Positions 25,001-33,854 of a stretch of 64,000 nt of DNA are shown piece after piece. Under the pieces are notes generated by a model that saw only the letters and a program-made list of their open reading frames with translations, was not told where the DNA came from and did not search any database. The first letter of the stretch is position 1. Every line of letters starts with the position of its first letter. Position numbers and translations under genes: made by a program. The stretch is taken from the NCBI GenBank assembly GCA_016490735.1, contig JAEMWC010000391.1, positions 572,501-636,500 of the forward strand. The letters run 5' to 3'. Source of the DNA: Pachyseris speciosa (lineage: Eukaryota; Cnidaria; Anthozoa; Scleractinia; Pachyseridae).

Positions 25001-25859
25001 ACCATCTGAAGCATTCATTGTCATTATTCTTCATGTTAATCAATCCCTTCATTCCATTCATTAATTCTGGGGGTAGTTTGATATATGATGAGCCTTTCAT
25101 TGGCTGATATATTACAACATTGAGATAATGCTCATCAACTGATTCCACAACCCAGCCAGATCCTTCTGAAATCCAAACTGCAATCCTATTTAATATATTT
25201 TGTTTTGACACTTGAAATGATTCACTGATCTGGAGATTATTTATGATTGTTTGAGGTGGACTGTTGAAAAAGGCTGTTTTCTGTATTATTTCCCCATCAG
25301 ACATTTTTTTGAATGTTACCTTTAGTGTTTCAATAAATTTCAGTCCTTTCATTGATTTTAGTAAACTTACAAGACGGTACGCTACAGCCTTTCTTGTGTT
25401 TTGCAGTTGTAATAGCGGGTCTTTGTTATTTTTGATATCTATTTGAAATGATTTGGTGTATCCTTTGAGAGCATTATCCTTTTGCTCTATCTTAGTCCTT
25501 GGTTCTGGTATTGGTGCTGGTTTTTTAGTTCTTGGTGCTGGTACTGGTCCATCTCTAAATTCTGATCGCGGAAGAATTATGTTGTCTTCATAATCTTGAA
25601 CCATCTGCTTCACACCCTTGCGAGGTGCTGGAATTGGCTTCTGTTTTTTGATGTTATCAGCGAGACTAACTAATCGCCTCATCTCGCCAACATCCATTTG
25701 ACTTAATCTTTTCAATAATTCTTTGAAAATACTATTTTTATTTTCCATGTCTATATTACTAGTATATATAATTTTTCCACTCAGATCATTTACCATCTGG
25801 CTACCTGATCTGATTCGATAGGGCTTTTCCAAGGCCCGGAGATTTCTTTCTTTCTTCAT
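22014..25859 (-). CDS. Protein-primed family B DNA polymerase of the Polinton
   Basis: 1,281 residues, intact. Residues 1-26 come from the TIR. A linker with PxPAPR-type proline motifs follows (about 75-125), then a long N-terminal domain, a C2H2-like finger (HFCMHCLQCFSSERVLNDH, about 395-415), exonuclease motif I YADFEAIT (about 454), an endonuclease VII-like CHIC...RDHCHITG insert (about 555-590), exo II HNLRGYDSHFI (about 605), exo III YLKTDVLLLADVF, polymerase motif A YLDANNLYGWAM (about 855), motif B NSVFGKTMENLRKR (about 1030) and motif C FTDTDSLTYEI (about 1121). It should replicate the linear element from its termini. The array's target duplication includes its stop codon. Confidence 0.94.
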   Translation of the reverse strand: MKKERNLRALEKPYRIRSGSQMVNDLSGKIIYTSNIDMENKNSIFKELLKRLSQMDVGEMRRLVSLADNIKKQKPIPAPRKGVKQMVQDYEDNIILPRSEFRDGPVPAPRTKKPAPIPEPRTKIEQKDNALKGYTKSFQIDIKNNKDPLLQLQNTRKAVAYRLVSLLKSMKGLKFIETLKVTFKKMSDGEIIQKTAFFNSPPQTIINNLQISESFQVSKQNILNRIAVWISEGSGWVVESVDEHYLNVVIYQPMKGSSYIKLPPELMNGMKGLINMKNNDNECFRWCHIRHLNPQAKDPQRIKKFDRQHINTLDYSGVEFPVTTKQYNKIEKQNEININVFGYENKQPYPIYVSKEKYEDCLNLLLITENENKHYVLIKDFNRFMRNKTKHNERKHFCMHCLQCFSSERVLNDHVDNCILVNATQAIKMPNKDDNILKFNNFHKQQQVPFVIYADFEAITEKIHGCQPNNDKSYTEAYQKHTDCGYGYKVVCCYDDKYSKPAAIYRGEKAVYKFMEAMLEEVKYCKKVMKKEFNKPLKMTKDDEEKFRKAKECHICDKKYTDKDIRVRDHCHITGQYRGSAHQECNLKLRVNPEEIKIPVIFHNLRGYDSHFIMQEIGSIVKKHTFTNKKGEDCQMNINAIPNNMEKYMAFMLGNHLTFLDSFQFMSSSLEKLVGNLPKEALKYTSQEFKGKDLNLMAQKGVYPYDYMDSFDNFNQKLPSKEEFYSILSDTHISDEDYTHAQTVWNIFSLNNMGEYHDLYLKTDVLLLADVFENFRRTCLEYYKLDPCHYFTSPGLSWDAMLKMTDIKLELMTDIDMFQFIEKGMRGGISYIANRYGKANNKYMKKYDEKAPSKYIMYLDANNLYGWAMSQYLPTGGFKWMTENKMNNLNLTKYREDSNKGLILEVDLEYPQELHDLHNDYPLGPEKVNVTEDMLSDYCKDIADKYNISSGLVHKLIPTLCSKEKYVLHYRNLQLYTDLGLKVTKIHRVLEFNQSPWLRQYIDFNTQKRTNAKNAFEKDFFKLMNNSVFGKTMENLRKRVDVRLVTDEKKLLNLASKPTYVSSKIFNENLVAVHKIKETLTLNRPAYVGMCILDLSKTLMYDFHYNYIKQKYGNKAKLLFTDTDSLTYEIEAEDVYRDFWNDKDKFDNSDYPESSPFSDKTNKKVIGKMKDEAAGVPICEFVGLRSKMYSYIKDDQKGGKTAKGIKKNTIKNEIKHENYKDTLFNDKQMYHKMKTIRSENHQLGSYEINKVSLSCFDDKRYLSKDGINSYAYGHHKINSQE

Positions 25860-26078
25860 TCTCCATTTAACCTAAAGCGACATGTCTTTAAGTGTTTTTC
25901 ATATCCTAAGGTACTTAAAGAGATGACCTTGACCAAGCGGTGGAAAATGCGTTAGATCGCCCAAGTACTGTTTTTCCGAGAAAGTTACACATGGTAATTT
26001 TCCGAGAAATTGAACCATCTGATTTCAAAAATGCGCTGCTGTGGAAAAAGCGCTGGATCACCCAAGTACTATACTACT
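25782..26078 (-). repeat. Right terminal inverted repeat of the Polinton
   Basis: Inverse of 5112-5404, with 4 extra bases (CTTT in the inverse reading) near 25918. It encodes the first codons of polB and presumably carries its promoter. Confidence 0.95.
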
Positions 26079-26084
26079 GCAGTC
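26079..26084. repeat. Right target-site duplication of the Polinton
   Basis: GCAGTC, identical to 5106-5111. Confidence 0.95.
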
Positions 26085-26426
26085 CTTGTTGGTAGGCCTG
26101 TGAGTGAGTAGACCGATCAATGCGTGAAGCACTCAGTCTGAGCAAATGAAGGCACTGGAATGATGCTGAGTGGGACGCAGATACTAAGGTCTTCTAGCTC
26201 TGTCGGGCGAAGAAGCATGTGCTTCTAAGGTGTTCTAAACAAAAAATATGAAGTAGCTCTCAAATACCAAACGAATTTTATGAGCATTTTCTCATGCAGT
26301 GAGAAACAATCCACTTTCCTTTTGCATTTAACTCTTGGCAGATATCAAACAGGCGATAGCGTAGGTGAATCAGGCTCCAGTGCTTCCAAAGCCTTTTAAA
26401 GACGTCTGTAGAATTTCCTGCTATGA

Positions 26427-27930
26427 GATAGTGATAGTGATAGTGAAAGCGATAGTGACAGTAACAGTGACAGTGACAGTGATAGTGACAGTAACAGTGA
26501 TAGTGACAGTGATAGTGACAGTGATAGCGACAGTGATAGTGACAGTGATAGTGACAGTAACAGTGATAGTGACAGTGACGGTGATAGTGATAGTGATAGT
26601 GATAGTGATAGTGATAGTGATAGTGATAGTGATAGTGATAGTGATAGTGATAGTGATAGTGATAGTGATAGTGATAGTGATAGCGATAGTGACAGTGATA
26701 GTGACAGTAACAGTGATAGTGACAGTGGCGGTGATAGTGATAGTGATAGTGATAGTGATAGTGATAGTGACAGTGATAGTGACAGTAACAGTGATAGTGA
26801 CAGTGACGGTGATAGTGATAGTGATAGTGATAGTGATAGTGAAAGTGATAGTGATAGTGATAGTGACAGTGATAGTGACAGTAACAGTGATAGTGACAGT
26901 GACAGTGACAGTGACAGTGATAGTGAAAGTGATAGTGATAGTGATAGTGACAGTGATAGTGATAGTGACAGTAACAGTGATAGTGATAGTGACAGTGACA
27001 GTGACAGTGACAGTGACAGTGATAGTGAAAGTGATAGTAATAGTGATAGTGATAGTGATAGTGATAGTGACAGTGATAGCGACAGTGACGGTGACGGTGA
27101 CTGTGATAGTGATAGTGATGGTGATGGTGACAGTGACAGTGACAGTGATAGTGAAAAAGATAGTGATAGTGATAGTGACAGTAACAGTGATAGTGACAGT
27201 GACAGTGACAGTGATAGTGATAGTGATAGTGATAGTGATAGTGATAGTGATAGTGATAGTGACAGTGACAGTGACAGTGATAGTGACAGTGACGATGACT
27301 CTGATAGTGATAGTGATAGTGACAGTGACAGTGACAGTGATAGTGACAGTAACAGTAACAGTGATAGTGACAGTGACAGTGACAGTGATATTGAAAGTGA
27401 TAGTGACAGTGATAGTGAAAGTGATAGTGATAGTGATAGTGACAGTAACAGTGATAGTGACAGTGACAGTGACAGTGACAGTGATAGTGAAAGTGATAGT
27501 GATAGTGACAGTGATAGTGACAGTAACAGTGATAGTGACAGTGACAGTGACAGTGACAGTGATAGTGAAAGTGATAGCGATAGTGATAGTGATAGTGATA
27601 GTGATAGTGACAGTGACAGTGATAGCGACAGTGACGGTGACTGTGATAGTGATAGTGATGGTGATGGTGATAGTGACAGTGACAGTGACAGTGACAGTGA
27701 TAGTGAAAGTGATAGTGATAGTGATAGTGATAGTGATAGTGACAGTGATAGTGACAGTAACAGTAACAGTGATAGTGACAGTGACAGTGACAGTGACAGT
27801 GATAGTGATAGTGATAGTGATAGTGATAGTGATAGTGACAGTGATAGTGATAGTGATAGTGATAGTGATAGTGATAGTGATAGTGACAGTGACAGTGATA
27901 GTGATGGTGATGGTGATAGTGATAGTGACA
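26427..27930 (+). repeat. Hexamer satellite (GATAGT)n with GACAGT variants
   Basis: About 1.5 kb of near-perfect 6-bp repeats. Variation is concentrated at the third base (GAT/GAC/GAA), with some AAC and GGT. The length never leaves the 3-bp register, so one plus frame reads a Ser-Asp-rich chain from 26427 to a stop at 28032-28034, with an in-frame TGA just before it and no ATG. Three other long frames (Val-Ile, Ser-Leu and His-Tyr repeats) are by-products of the same repeat. Confidence 0.9.
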
Positions 27931-28035
27931 GAAAGAAAGGCGTAGGTGGTGAAGAGGGTACATACAGCATTGCTCTAAAGGGTCACCTTCTGTTGCCGTC
28001 GGTGTCCTTGTTTTACGCTAAGATCTCTGATTAGT

Positions 28036-28900
28036 TGTTTGAGCGGAATAACAGTCTCACTCCAGCAAGAACTTATCTCATTCGCCACAGATAACGGCCA
28101 GGGTTGAGAGAAGAAGACAAATATACCAACAGGAAATACATAATAACTGCTACCTCTACTGTTCGACCTTCACCGACGAGAACACTCACCGCTAGAGAAA
28201 CAGTAATGGGCAAACAACAGAACGAAAATCAGCCTAAAATGTATGAGATTAACGCCACCGATTTCTTGTACTTCGCCACATTTATGGCAGGTTCACCAAA
28301 ATTTTGAGAGGAATGGTTTCCACGATCACGTTGCTGATGCTGACGAATTATTCGGAATACTTTGAAGTAAACAGCGCACGAGGTCAAGTAACAAAACAGC
28401 GTAAATGACGCAACTGCAATATTAAATAGATTTTCGTTAAGAATGGCTAATGCTCTAGCAACCGCCATCGAAGTCGGAATGACCAACAGCATGGCACAAG
28501 CAGTGACGCATCCACGACGCGACGGCAATAACAATCGTCGCGACATGTACAGCCACCGTTCAACAGACATTAACGTTATGGTAAGTAACGAGGCGGACGA
28601 TAAGTATACGAGACTTACTTTTCCAATCTTGGAAAGCATCTTAGAAAGTTTGGGCTGTTTCACGAACGTGTTGGATATCTAAAGTACAGTAAAACTGCCG
28701 CAGCAAGCAGAGATTGGGTGATGAGACCCGTGCACAAATCAGTGAGCGCCAATCCACTCAGAAGGAGATGAAACGGTGTTCTCTGAAACGTTTTTTTTTC
28801 CAAACTGCTGCCAGAATTAATGCTTTTCCTACTACTGCAACGGGAGATAAAGAGCGATGATGATGTACATGGCATAATCAGAAGTGTTATATTTTCTCAT
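28036..28900 (-). pseudogene. Broken class A GPCR, tandem copy of the 3133-3978 gene
   Basis: Segments match the intact receptor in order: TM1-TM2 region (28660-28875), TM3-TM5 and third loop (28229-28663, with SVERWLYMSRR and AINVAKYKKSVALISYILG), and a TM7-like end near 28070-28110 where NPCLY has become NPGRY and a TAA follows RMR. Frames change at about 28660 and after TM6, so it is not translatable. Homology to copy 1 extends into both flanks (about 27993 and 29180), showing a duplicated segment of about 1.2 kb. Confidence 0.88.
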
Positions 28901-29658
28901 ACGATTTTCCAAGCACCACGTACTGGAATAATTGCCATAGAAAAAGCAAATTGTGTTATTTACTATAACTCTAATTCTACTGGAGACTGAACATCAAAGG
29001 GCAGCTGACAAACGTACTTTGAAGCTTTCTCTCGTCGGTACTTCAAAGTGAGTTAATAGAGCGAAATGCAGTTGGTTTTGAATTGTACTGGGAATGACAC
29101 CACACAGCACGCGCTTTGACCGCAGAGAGGAATATCCGCAAATTCTCAATCCTTTTTTATTGCTCCCTTTTGAATAGGGTGTAATTAAAGTTACATCGTT
29201 TCATCTTCTGTGTACTTTTGTTAATTTTAATCAGTATTATTGCTTATTGTGTTGTTTTATTATTACTTATTTGTCAGTTGGCTCGGTTTCCTTTGTTCTT
29301 TTCAGGGGAATATATTACATAACCCCTCATCATTATTCACTGTCTGAAATTTTCCTGTGATTTGAAAGGAGAGACGAGTTCGCATCGTTCGCATTGAGCT
29401 AAAACTCCTCGAATTGAGAACTCCATCGGCTTATCAGATTCAAGATTGCGACCTTTTGAAATACTAAGGGTGAGTTTTACTCAAGGTCTAAATGGTTTAC
29501 CCTGGAGCTACTGTTTCATTTTCCGAACAAATTTACTTTTGTCAATGACATATGAAATGAATCATATATGAACTGCGGAAATGAAATCAAATGAAGAATG
29601 ATCCTCGCAGTTGTGAACGCAATTTATGCAATTGCGAAAAGAAGCCTGAAAAAATTCA

Positions 29659-29706
29659 GGACTTCCACGGGGTTTGAACCCGTGACCTCGCGATTACCGG
29701 TGCGAT

Positions 29707-29732
<26 letters not shown>
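29659..29732 (-). tRNA. tRNA-Thr-like, second element, copy A
   Basis: Two base changes versus the array consensus (CTTCCACGG and GGTTTGAACC); same anticodon-arm defect. Confidence 0.5.
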
Positions 29733-29747
<15 letters not shown>

Positions 29748-29909
29748 AGGTCAATTGTGGGTTCATATGTTCCCGTGAAAGAAATGAGTGTGAATGACAT
29801 ATGAAATGAATCATATATGAACTGCGGAAATGAAATCAAATGAAGAATGATCCTCGCAGTTGTGAACGCAATTTATGCAATTGCGAAAAAAAGCCTGAAA
29901 AAAAATTCA

Positions 29910-29960
29910 GGACTTCAACGGGGTTTGAACCCGTGACCTCGCGATTACCGGTGCGATGCT
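29910..29960 (-). tRNA. tRNA-Thr-like, second element, truncated copy B
   Basis: The 3' two-thirds of the tRNA-like sequence; the D arm and acceptor 5' strand are missing at the junction with the inverted unit. Confidence 0.45.
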
Positions 29961-30030
29961 CAGTTGATTCATTTCATATGTCATTCACACTCATTTCTTT
30001 CACGGGAACATATGAACCCACAATTGACCT

Positions 30031-30045
<15 letters not shown>

Positions 30046-30071
<26 letters not shown>

Positions 30072-30118
30072 ATCGCACCGGTAATCGCGAGGTCACGGGT
30101 TCAAACCCGTTGAAGTCC
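30046..30118 (+). tRNA. tRNA-Thr-like, second element, copy C
   Basis: One C shorter in the T arm than the array consensus (GGGTTCAAACCCG); same anticodon-arm defect. Confidence 0.5.
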
Positions 30119-30818
30119 TGAATTTTTTTCAGGCTTCTTTTCGCAATTGCATAAATTGCGTTCACAACTGCGAGGATCATTCTTCATTTGAAATTTACTT
30201 TTGTTACAGTTTTATTGATTAAATCATGTTGTGTTCATTATGTGTCCATTGTGTTCTCTTTGTTCAACTCGATTTTTACAGATATATTTCACTCATCTGA
30301 AAATGTGACCCCTTCCAGATTTTCAACATCAGTTCTTAAGCCCAGTTCCTCAGCTTGGTAATAACAATTCTTAACAAGTGTGTCATGCAAGTGCTATACA
30401 TCTGTAGGGTCAAAATTGGTGTGCCTCATTTTGCAATCGTGCAGACCGCATTTCCTAACCTTAGGTTACTCCTAGTTGTAGTTATAATCCATCGATTATT
30501 TTTGCGCGCGATTTCATTGGCTATTTTGGATCACGTGGTGCAAATCAGAGTATACCCCGTCCGCGTCGATATTTGTCCTCCGATTTTTCGGTCGCAAAAA
30601 AACGACAAAACATAAGCAAGTCTTTTTCAAAGTTTCTTCAATTTTAGAATGGGAGAATCCATCCATGCAATCACAGTTGAAATAAAGTATGTACTCAACC
30701 AATCTGTGCAGTTGTTTACGTCTTTCTCAATCGTCGCCAAATCACTTTTTTTTTTCAACATTTTCAACTTTCAATTGTGTATACGCGATATGAACATTAA
30801 TCGGAGGGTTACAAAATA

Positions 30819-30951
30819 AATAAACCCCTTTCTGGCGTGTTGGTATATCGGAGGATCATCTCATTGGCTGATAGATTGTACTCAAAATTTCACAGTTGCC
30901 CTCGAAGTGACATTATACTCGGATATACCAGCCACCGAAAGGGGTTTATTT
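30819..30951. repeat. Short fold-back MITE
   Basis: AAATAAACCCCTTTCTGGCG... is inverted at the right end as ...CCACCGAAAGGGGTTTATTT, with GGTATATC/GATATACC pairing further in. No coding sequence. Confidence 0.65.
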
Positions 30952-31114
30952 ACTAAATATGCGATTGACTAGACAACCCCGCCATCTTTAAAAGAAACCT
31001 TTCATTAATTTACAGATTAAACTGGAAAACATCTTTCATTGCCGTACATTCACAGAATTTGAGATATTCATTGACTTCACACTGACCACTTCAATTTCTT
31101 CTTTCTTTTTCCAG

Positions 31115-31255
31115 GTATCTTTTGACGATTTAGGTCCTTACCTGGTTGGTAATGAAGCAACACTAGCAAGAGTGAACAAAGAACTCCCGTCACCAATCAC
31201 AATTCAACGATTCCGCCAAAATGTTTTGGTCAGGGGACTTGCGGCATTTGAAGAG
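31115..31255 (+). CDS. MARC-like MOSC-domain protein, internal exon
   Basis: A 141-bp in-frame exon, preceded by a polypyrimidine tract and CAG and followed by GTCAGT. It encodes 47 residues including GPYLVGNEATLARVN and PITIQRFRQNVLVRG...AFEE, the MOSC-domain core of mitochondrial amidoxime-reducing component (MARC) proteins, molybdenum-cofactor reductases of the outer mitochondrial membrane. Phase 0 at both ends joins exactly to the next exon at 35172. Earlier exons (MOSC_N) were not found in the window and probably lie upstream, which would put the Polinton and GPCR copies inside a large intron. Confidence 0.82.
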
Positions 31256-31274
31256 GTCAGTTATGTCTACTTCA

Positions 31275-31350
31275 CAGGAGTTCAGGCTTCAGGAGTAATC
31301 ATCGTTTTATTGCAATAAAACGATGATTAGTCCTGAAGTCTGAACTCCTG
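31275..31350. repeat. Long near-perfect palindrome just after a splice donor
   Basis: 38-bp arms meet at TTG|CAA (31312|31313) with few mismatches, 20 bp into the intron after the first visible MARC exon. The CCTGAAG...TCCTG words recur at 57390-57405. Confidence 0.75.
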
Positions 31351-31427
31351 TAAAGTTATAGTGAATGCTCCTCAATCAAATGAGTTGAGCGCTCTACGAA
31401 ATACATTCTACTCAGGAAACAAGTATG

Positions 31428-31429
<2 letters not shown>

Positions 31430-31484
<55 letters not shown>
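31430..31484. repeat. (TA)n microsatellite
   Basis: Uninterrupted TA run, adjacent to the first of two copies of a ~170-bp repeat. Confidence 0.9.
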
Positions 31485-31486
<2 letters not shown>

Positions 31487-32200
31487 GAGCGAATTTACAA
31501 AAACGTACCCGCTAGGTTTTCGCTTGAAGACGGGCGCAAAGCTCTTGCTGCGGCTCAAACTTGAGGGGGCTTGCCGTCAACACTTGCTTTTCCAAATAGC
31601 CCAGGGACAGTTCTAACAGTGAGTGGGTGATTGGCAGTTGTCCATCAAAACCACAGGGCTGGGGGGGGGCTCTTTTGAGACTTTGACTGCAGTTAAAGTT
31701 GCTGTCCTTATGTTGAGTAAGAGTTTTAGTTCTAGGCATGCATTGGCAATTGTCTAGGGCCTGAATGAGAGTTTACTTTTGAACTCCACTTTGAGGGGGC
31801 CCGCGGTTAGCTTCGGGTGTGTGGCTGGCAGGTGTGTGTCAAAAGCACAGGGGTGGGGAGGGTGGCTCCTGGAGCATTTGACCACATCAAAACTGGGGCT
31901 GCCTAGAGAGTCAGTGCAGGTACCTGTTCACAAATCAAGTCAGATAACTACACCATTTGTTTCAGAACTGCATTCTGGTGGCCATTCTGAGTAAATTGAC
32001 CGTCAGCAGGTGAATTTGGGCTGAATTTCAGACGTTCGGCTCTTGATATCTGAGCGAATTTGCAAAAACGCACCCGCTAGGTTTTTTTCAAGCTCTTGCT
32101 GCGGCTCAAACTTGAGGGGGCTTGCCGTCAACACTTGCTTTTCCAAATAGCCCAGGGACAGTTCTAACAGTGAGTGGGTGATTGGCAGCTGTCCATCAAA
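31485..32200. repeat. Direct duplication of a ~160-bp unit
   Basis: The segment beginning ATCTGAGCGAATTT at 31484 and ending ACATGGT-free ATCAAAACCACA near 31653 recurs at about 32049-32205, with a 20-bp deletion in the second copy. The 390 bp between them hold no recognised feature. Confidence 0.7.
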
Positions 32201-32201
32201 A

Positions 32202-32202
<1 letters not shown>

Positions 32203-32272
<70 letters not shown>
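32203..32272. repeat. (CA)n followed by (TA)n microsatellite
   Basis: About 38 bp of CA and 30 bp of TA, ending directly at the fold-back element. Confidence 0.85.
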
Positions 32273-32276
<4 letters not shown>

Positions 32277-32435
32277 AGGTTAATTTGGGAACAGAAATCA
32301 TCAACTAACTAATTAAGTGAAAATGTGGCTCAGCCAGGAATCGAACCTGGGTCTCCATATTACCGGTCGGATGCCTTAGCCACATTTTCACTTAATTACT
32401 TAGTTGATGATTTCTGTTCCCAAATTAACCTTGTC
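32273..32435. mobile_element. Fold-back element with a tRNA-like core
   Basis: Left arm 32273-32330 and right arm 32378-32435 are 58-bp inverted repeats with a single mismatch seen. The minus strand of 32325-32383 reads as a D-armless tRNA-like sequence: acceptor GTGGCT/AGCCAC, GACCGGTAATA and T arm CCAGG-TTCGATT-CCTGG. Pieces of the arms plus a ~110-bp flank (CTCAGAAAT...CTACCTTACTGTAC) recur at 32440-32550, 32796-32900 (inverted), 33010-33120 and 33310-33455. Confidence 0.7.
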
Positions 32436-32913
32436 TGTTTGTATTACTCAGAAATGGCTAATGAATCGCCATCCAAACGAAAATAGGCTGGTGATCCTAA
32501 GTAATAAGGGCAATCAGTTGCTAATATATCCCCTCCCTACCTTACCGTACTATATATATATATATATGACTGGCTCATTCAGCGGTCAAGATTAATCAAT
32601 TCTCCTGCTGTGATTGGCTACCCGCGAGTTCAAGATGGAGCCATCTTGACCGCTCGGGATAGCCCGTTCGTCCTCCGTTTTACTGTCTTTTAATAGTGTC
32701 CTTTGAGTCATATAATAAATCCTTTATTGACCACGCTTGTTCGGTCAAGATGGCGGGATATTGGCCTATATATATATAGTACAGTAAGGTAGGGAGGGAA
32801 TATATTAGCAACTGATTGCCTTAATTACTTAGGATCACCAGCCTTTTCCCCTTTGGATGGCGATTCATTAGGGATTTCTGAGAAATACAAACAGACAAGG
32901 TTAATTTATAACC

Positions 32914-32915
<2 letters not shown>

Positions 32916-33003
<88 letters not shown>
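32916..33003. repeat. (GA)n microsatellite
   Basis: Uninterrupted AG repeat; the Arg-Glu open frame over it is an artefact. Confidence 0.9.
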
Positions 33004-33007
<4 letters not shown>

Positions 33008-33179
33008 TAATTTGGGAACAGAATCCCTAATGAATCGCCATCCAAACGGGAATAGGCTGGTGATCCTAAGTAATTAAGGCAATCAGTTGCTAATATATCC
33101 CCTCCCTACCTTACTGTACTATATAATATTTAACAAATAAAAAAGCCTTAACCATGCTTTGTTCTGTTATAAGGCACGC

Positions 33180-33300
33180 AAGGAAGTGACGAGAGCACGA
33201 AAGAATTAGCAAGAAGCACGAGCCGCCGGCGAGTGCTTTTAACTACTTCTTGAGTGCTCTCGTCACTTCCTTGAGTGAATGAGTGAGTGAGTGAGTGAGT
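33180..33300. repeat. Hairpin plus (GAGT)n run
   Basis: AAGGAAGTGACGAGAGCAC (33180-33198) is inverted at 33253-33271, followed by repeated GAGT to about 33300. Confidence 0.7.
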
Positions 33301-33453
33301 TCCTTGTGTTGATTTCTGTTCCCAAATCAACCTTGTCTGTTTGTATTTCTCAGAAATCCCTAATGAATCGCCATCTAAATGGGAATAGGCTGGTGATCCT
33401 AAGTAATTAAGGCAATCAGTTGCTAATATATCCCCTCCCTACCTTACTGTACC

Positions 33454-33456
<3 letters not shown>

Positions 33457-33522
<66 letters not shown>
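33457..33522. repeat. (AT)n microsatellite
   Basis: Uninterrupted AT run next to one copy of the CTACCTTACTGTAC repeat. Confidence 0.9.
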
Positions 33523-33524
<2 letters not shown>

Positions 33525-33615
33525 CATGGAGACCAAAGGGTGGCCGACGAGTTAAACTCCAGACTACCAACAACATCAAATAGGTGTCAAAGTGGTGCTT
33601 GAACCCGTGACGTCA

Positions 33616-33854
33616 GGGCCCGATTGTTCGAAAGCCGATTAACCCTAATCCAAGATTAAAACTTAACCAAGGAGTTTATTTGTCTAACCACAGACGTTGT
33701 TCAACGCTGATATTCTGCAAAATTTTAGATTAGAGTACTTCAATCCCGAAAAGCAAAAAGCAGCAAAAGAAATTTGGATCCAAAAGTTAAAAACTGCAAC
33801 CAAAGTTTACGGTAATCCAGGATTAAGTTAATCGGCTTTCGAACAACCGGGCCC
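33616..33854. mobile_element. 239-bp MITE with GGGCCCG termini
   Basis: GGGCCCGATTGTTCGAAAGC at the left end is inverted at the right as ...GCTTTCGAACAACCGGGCCC. Super-family unassigned; the interior has no open frame. Confidence 0.7.

Larger units (their letters stand above)
5112..26078. mobile_element. Complete Polinton/Maverick element, 20,967 bp
   Basis: Boundaries are set by termini 5'-AGTAGTATAG and CTATACTACT-3', long inverted repeats and a perfect 6-bp target duplication. It encodes the full Polinton core: protein-primed polB, retroviral-type integrase, packaging ATPase, adenain-like protease, penton and double-jelly-roll major capsid proteins. It also carries a VLTF3-like factor, PLA2-like proteins, fibres and a BRO-N nuclease. 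Left-half genes (5952-12401) run mostly leftward, 12438-20000 rightward, and polB leftward at the right end. It is interrupted at 20081-22005 by another mobile array; excluding that insert and one target copy, it is about 19.0 kb. Confidence 0.96.
29543..30190. mobile_element. Second tRNA-like inverted array element, with 14-bp target duplication
   Basis: Same unit as 20081-22005: one full forward unit, one truncated forward unit that ends at about 29960, then one inverted unit. The direct repeat AAATTTACTTTTGT flanks it (29529-29542, 30191-30204). Left and right end positions inside the unit match those of the larger element, so the ends are defined. Confidence 0.85.

Noticed and set aside
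26278..27970. Long open frames of His-Tyr, Val-Ile and Ser-Leu repeats
   Set aside because: They are all readings of the same GATAGT/GACAGT satellite; a 6-bp repeat without stop words is open in several frames by default.
32853..33077. Arg-Glu repeat ORF
   Set aside because: (GA)n microsatellite artefact.
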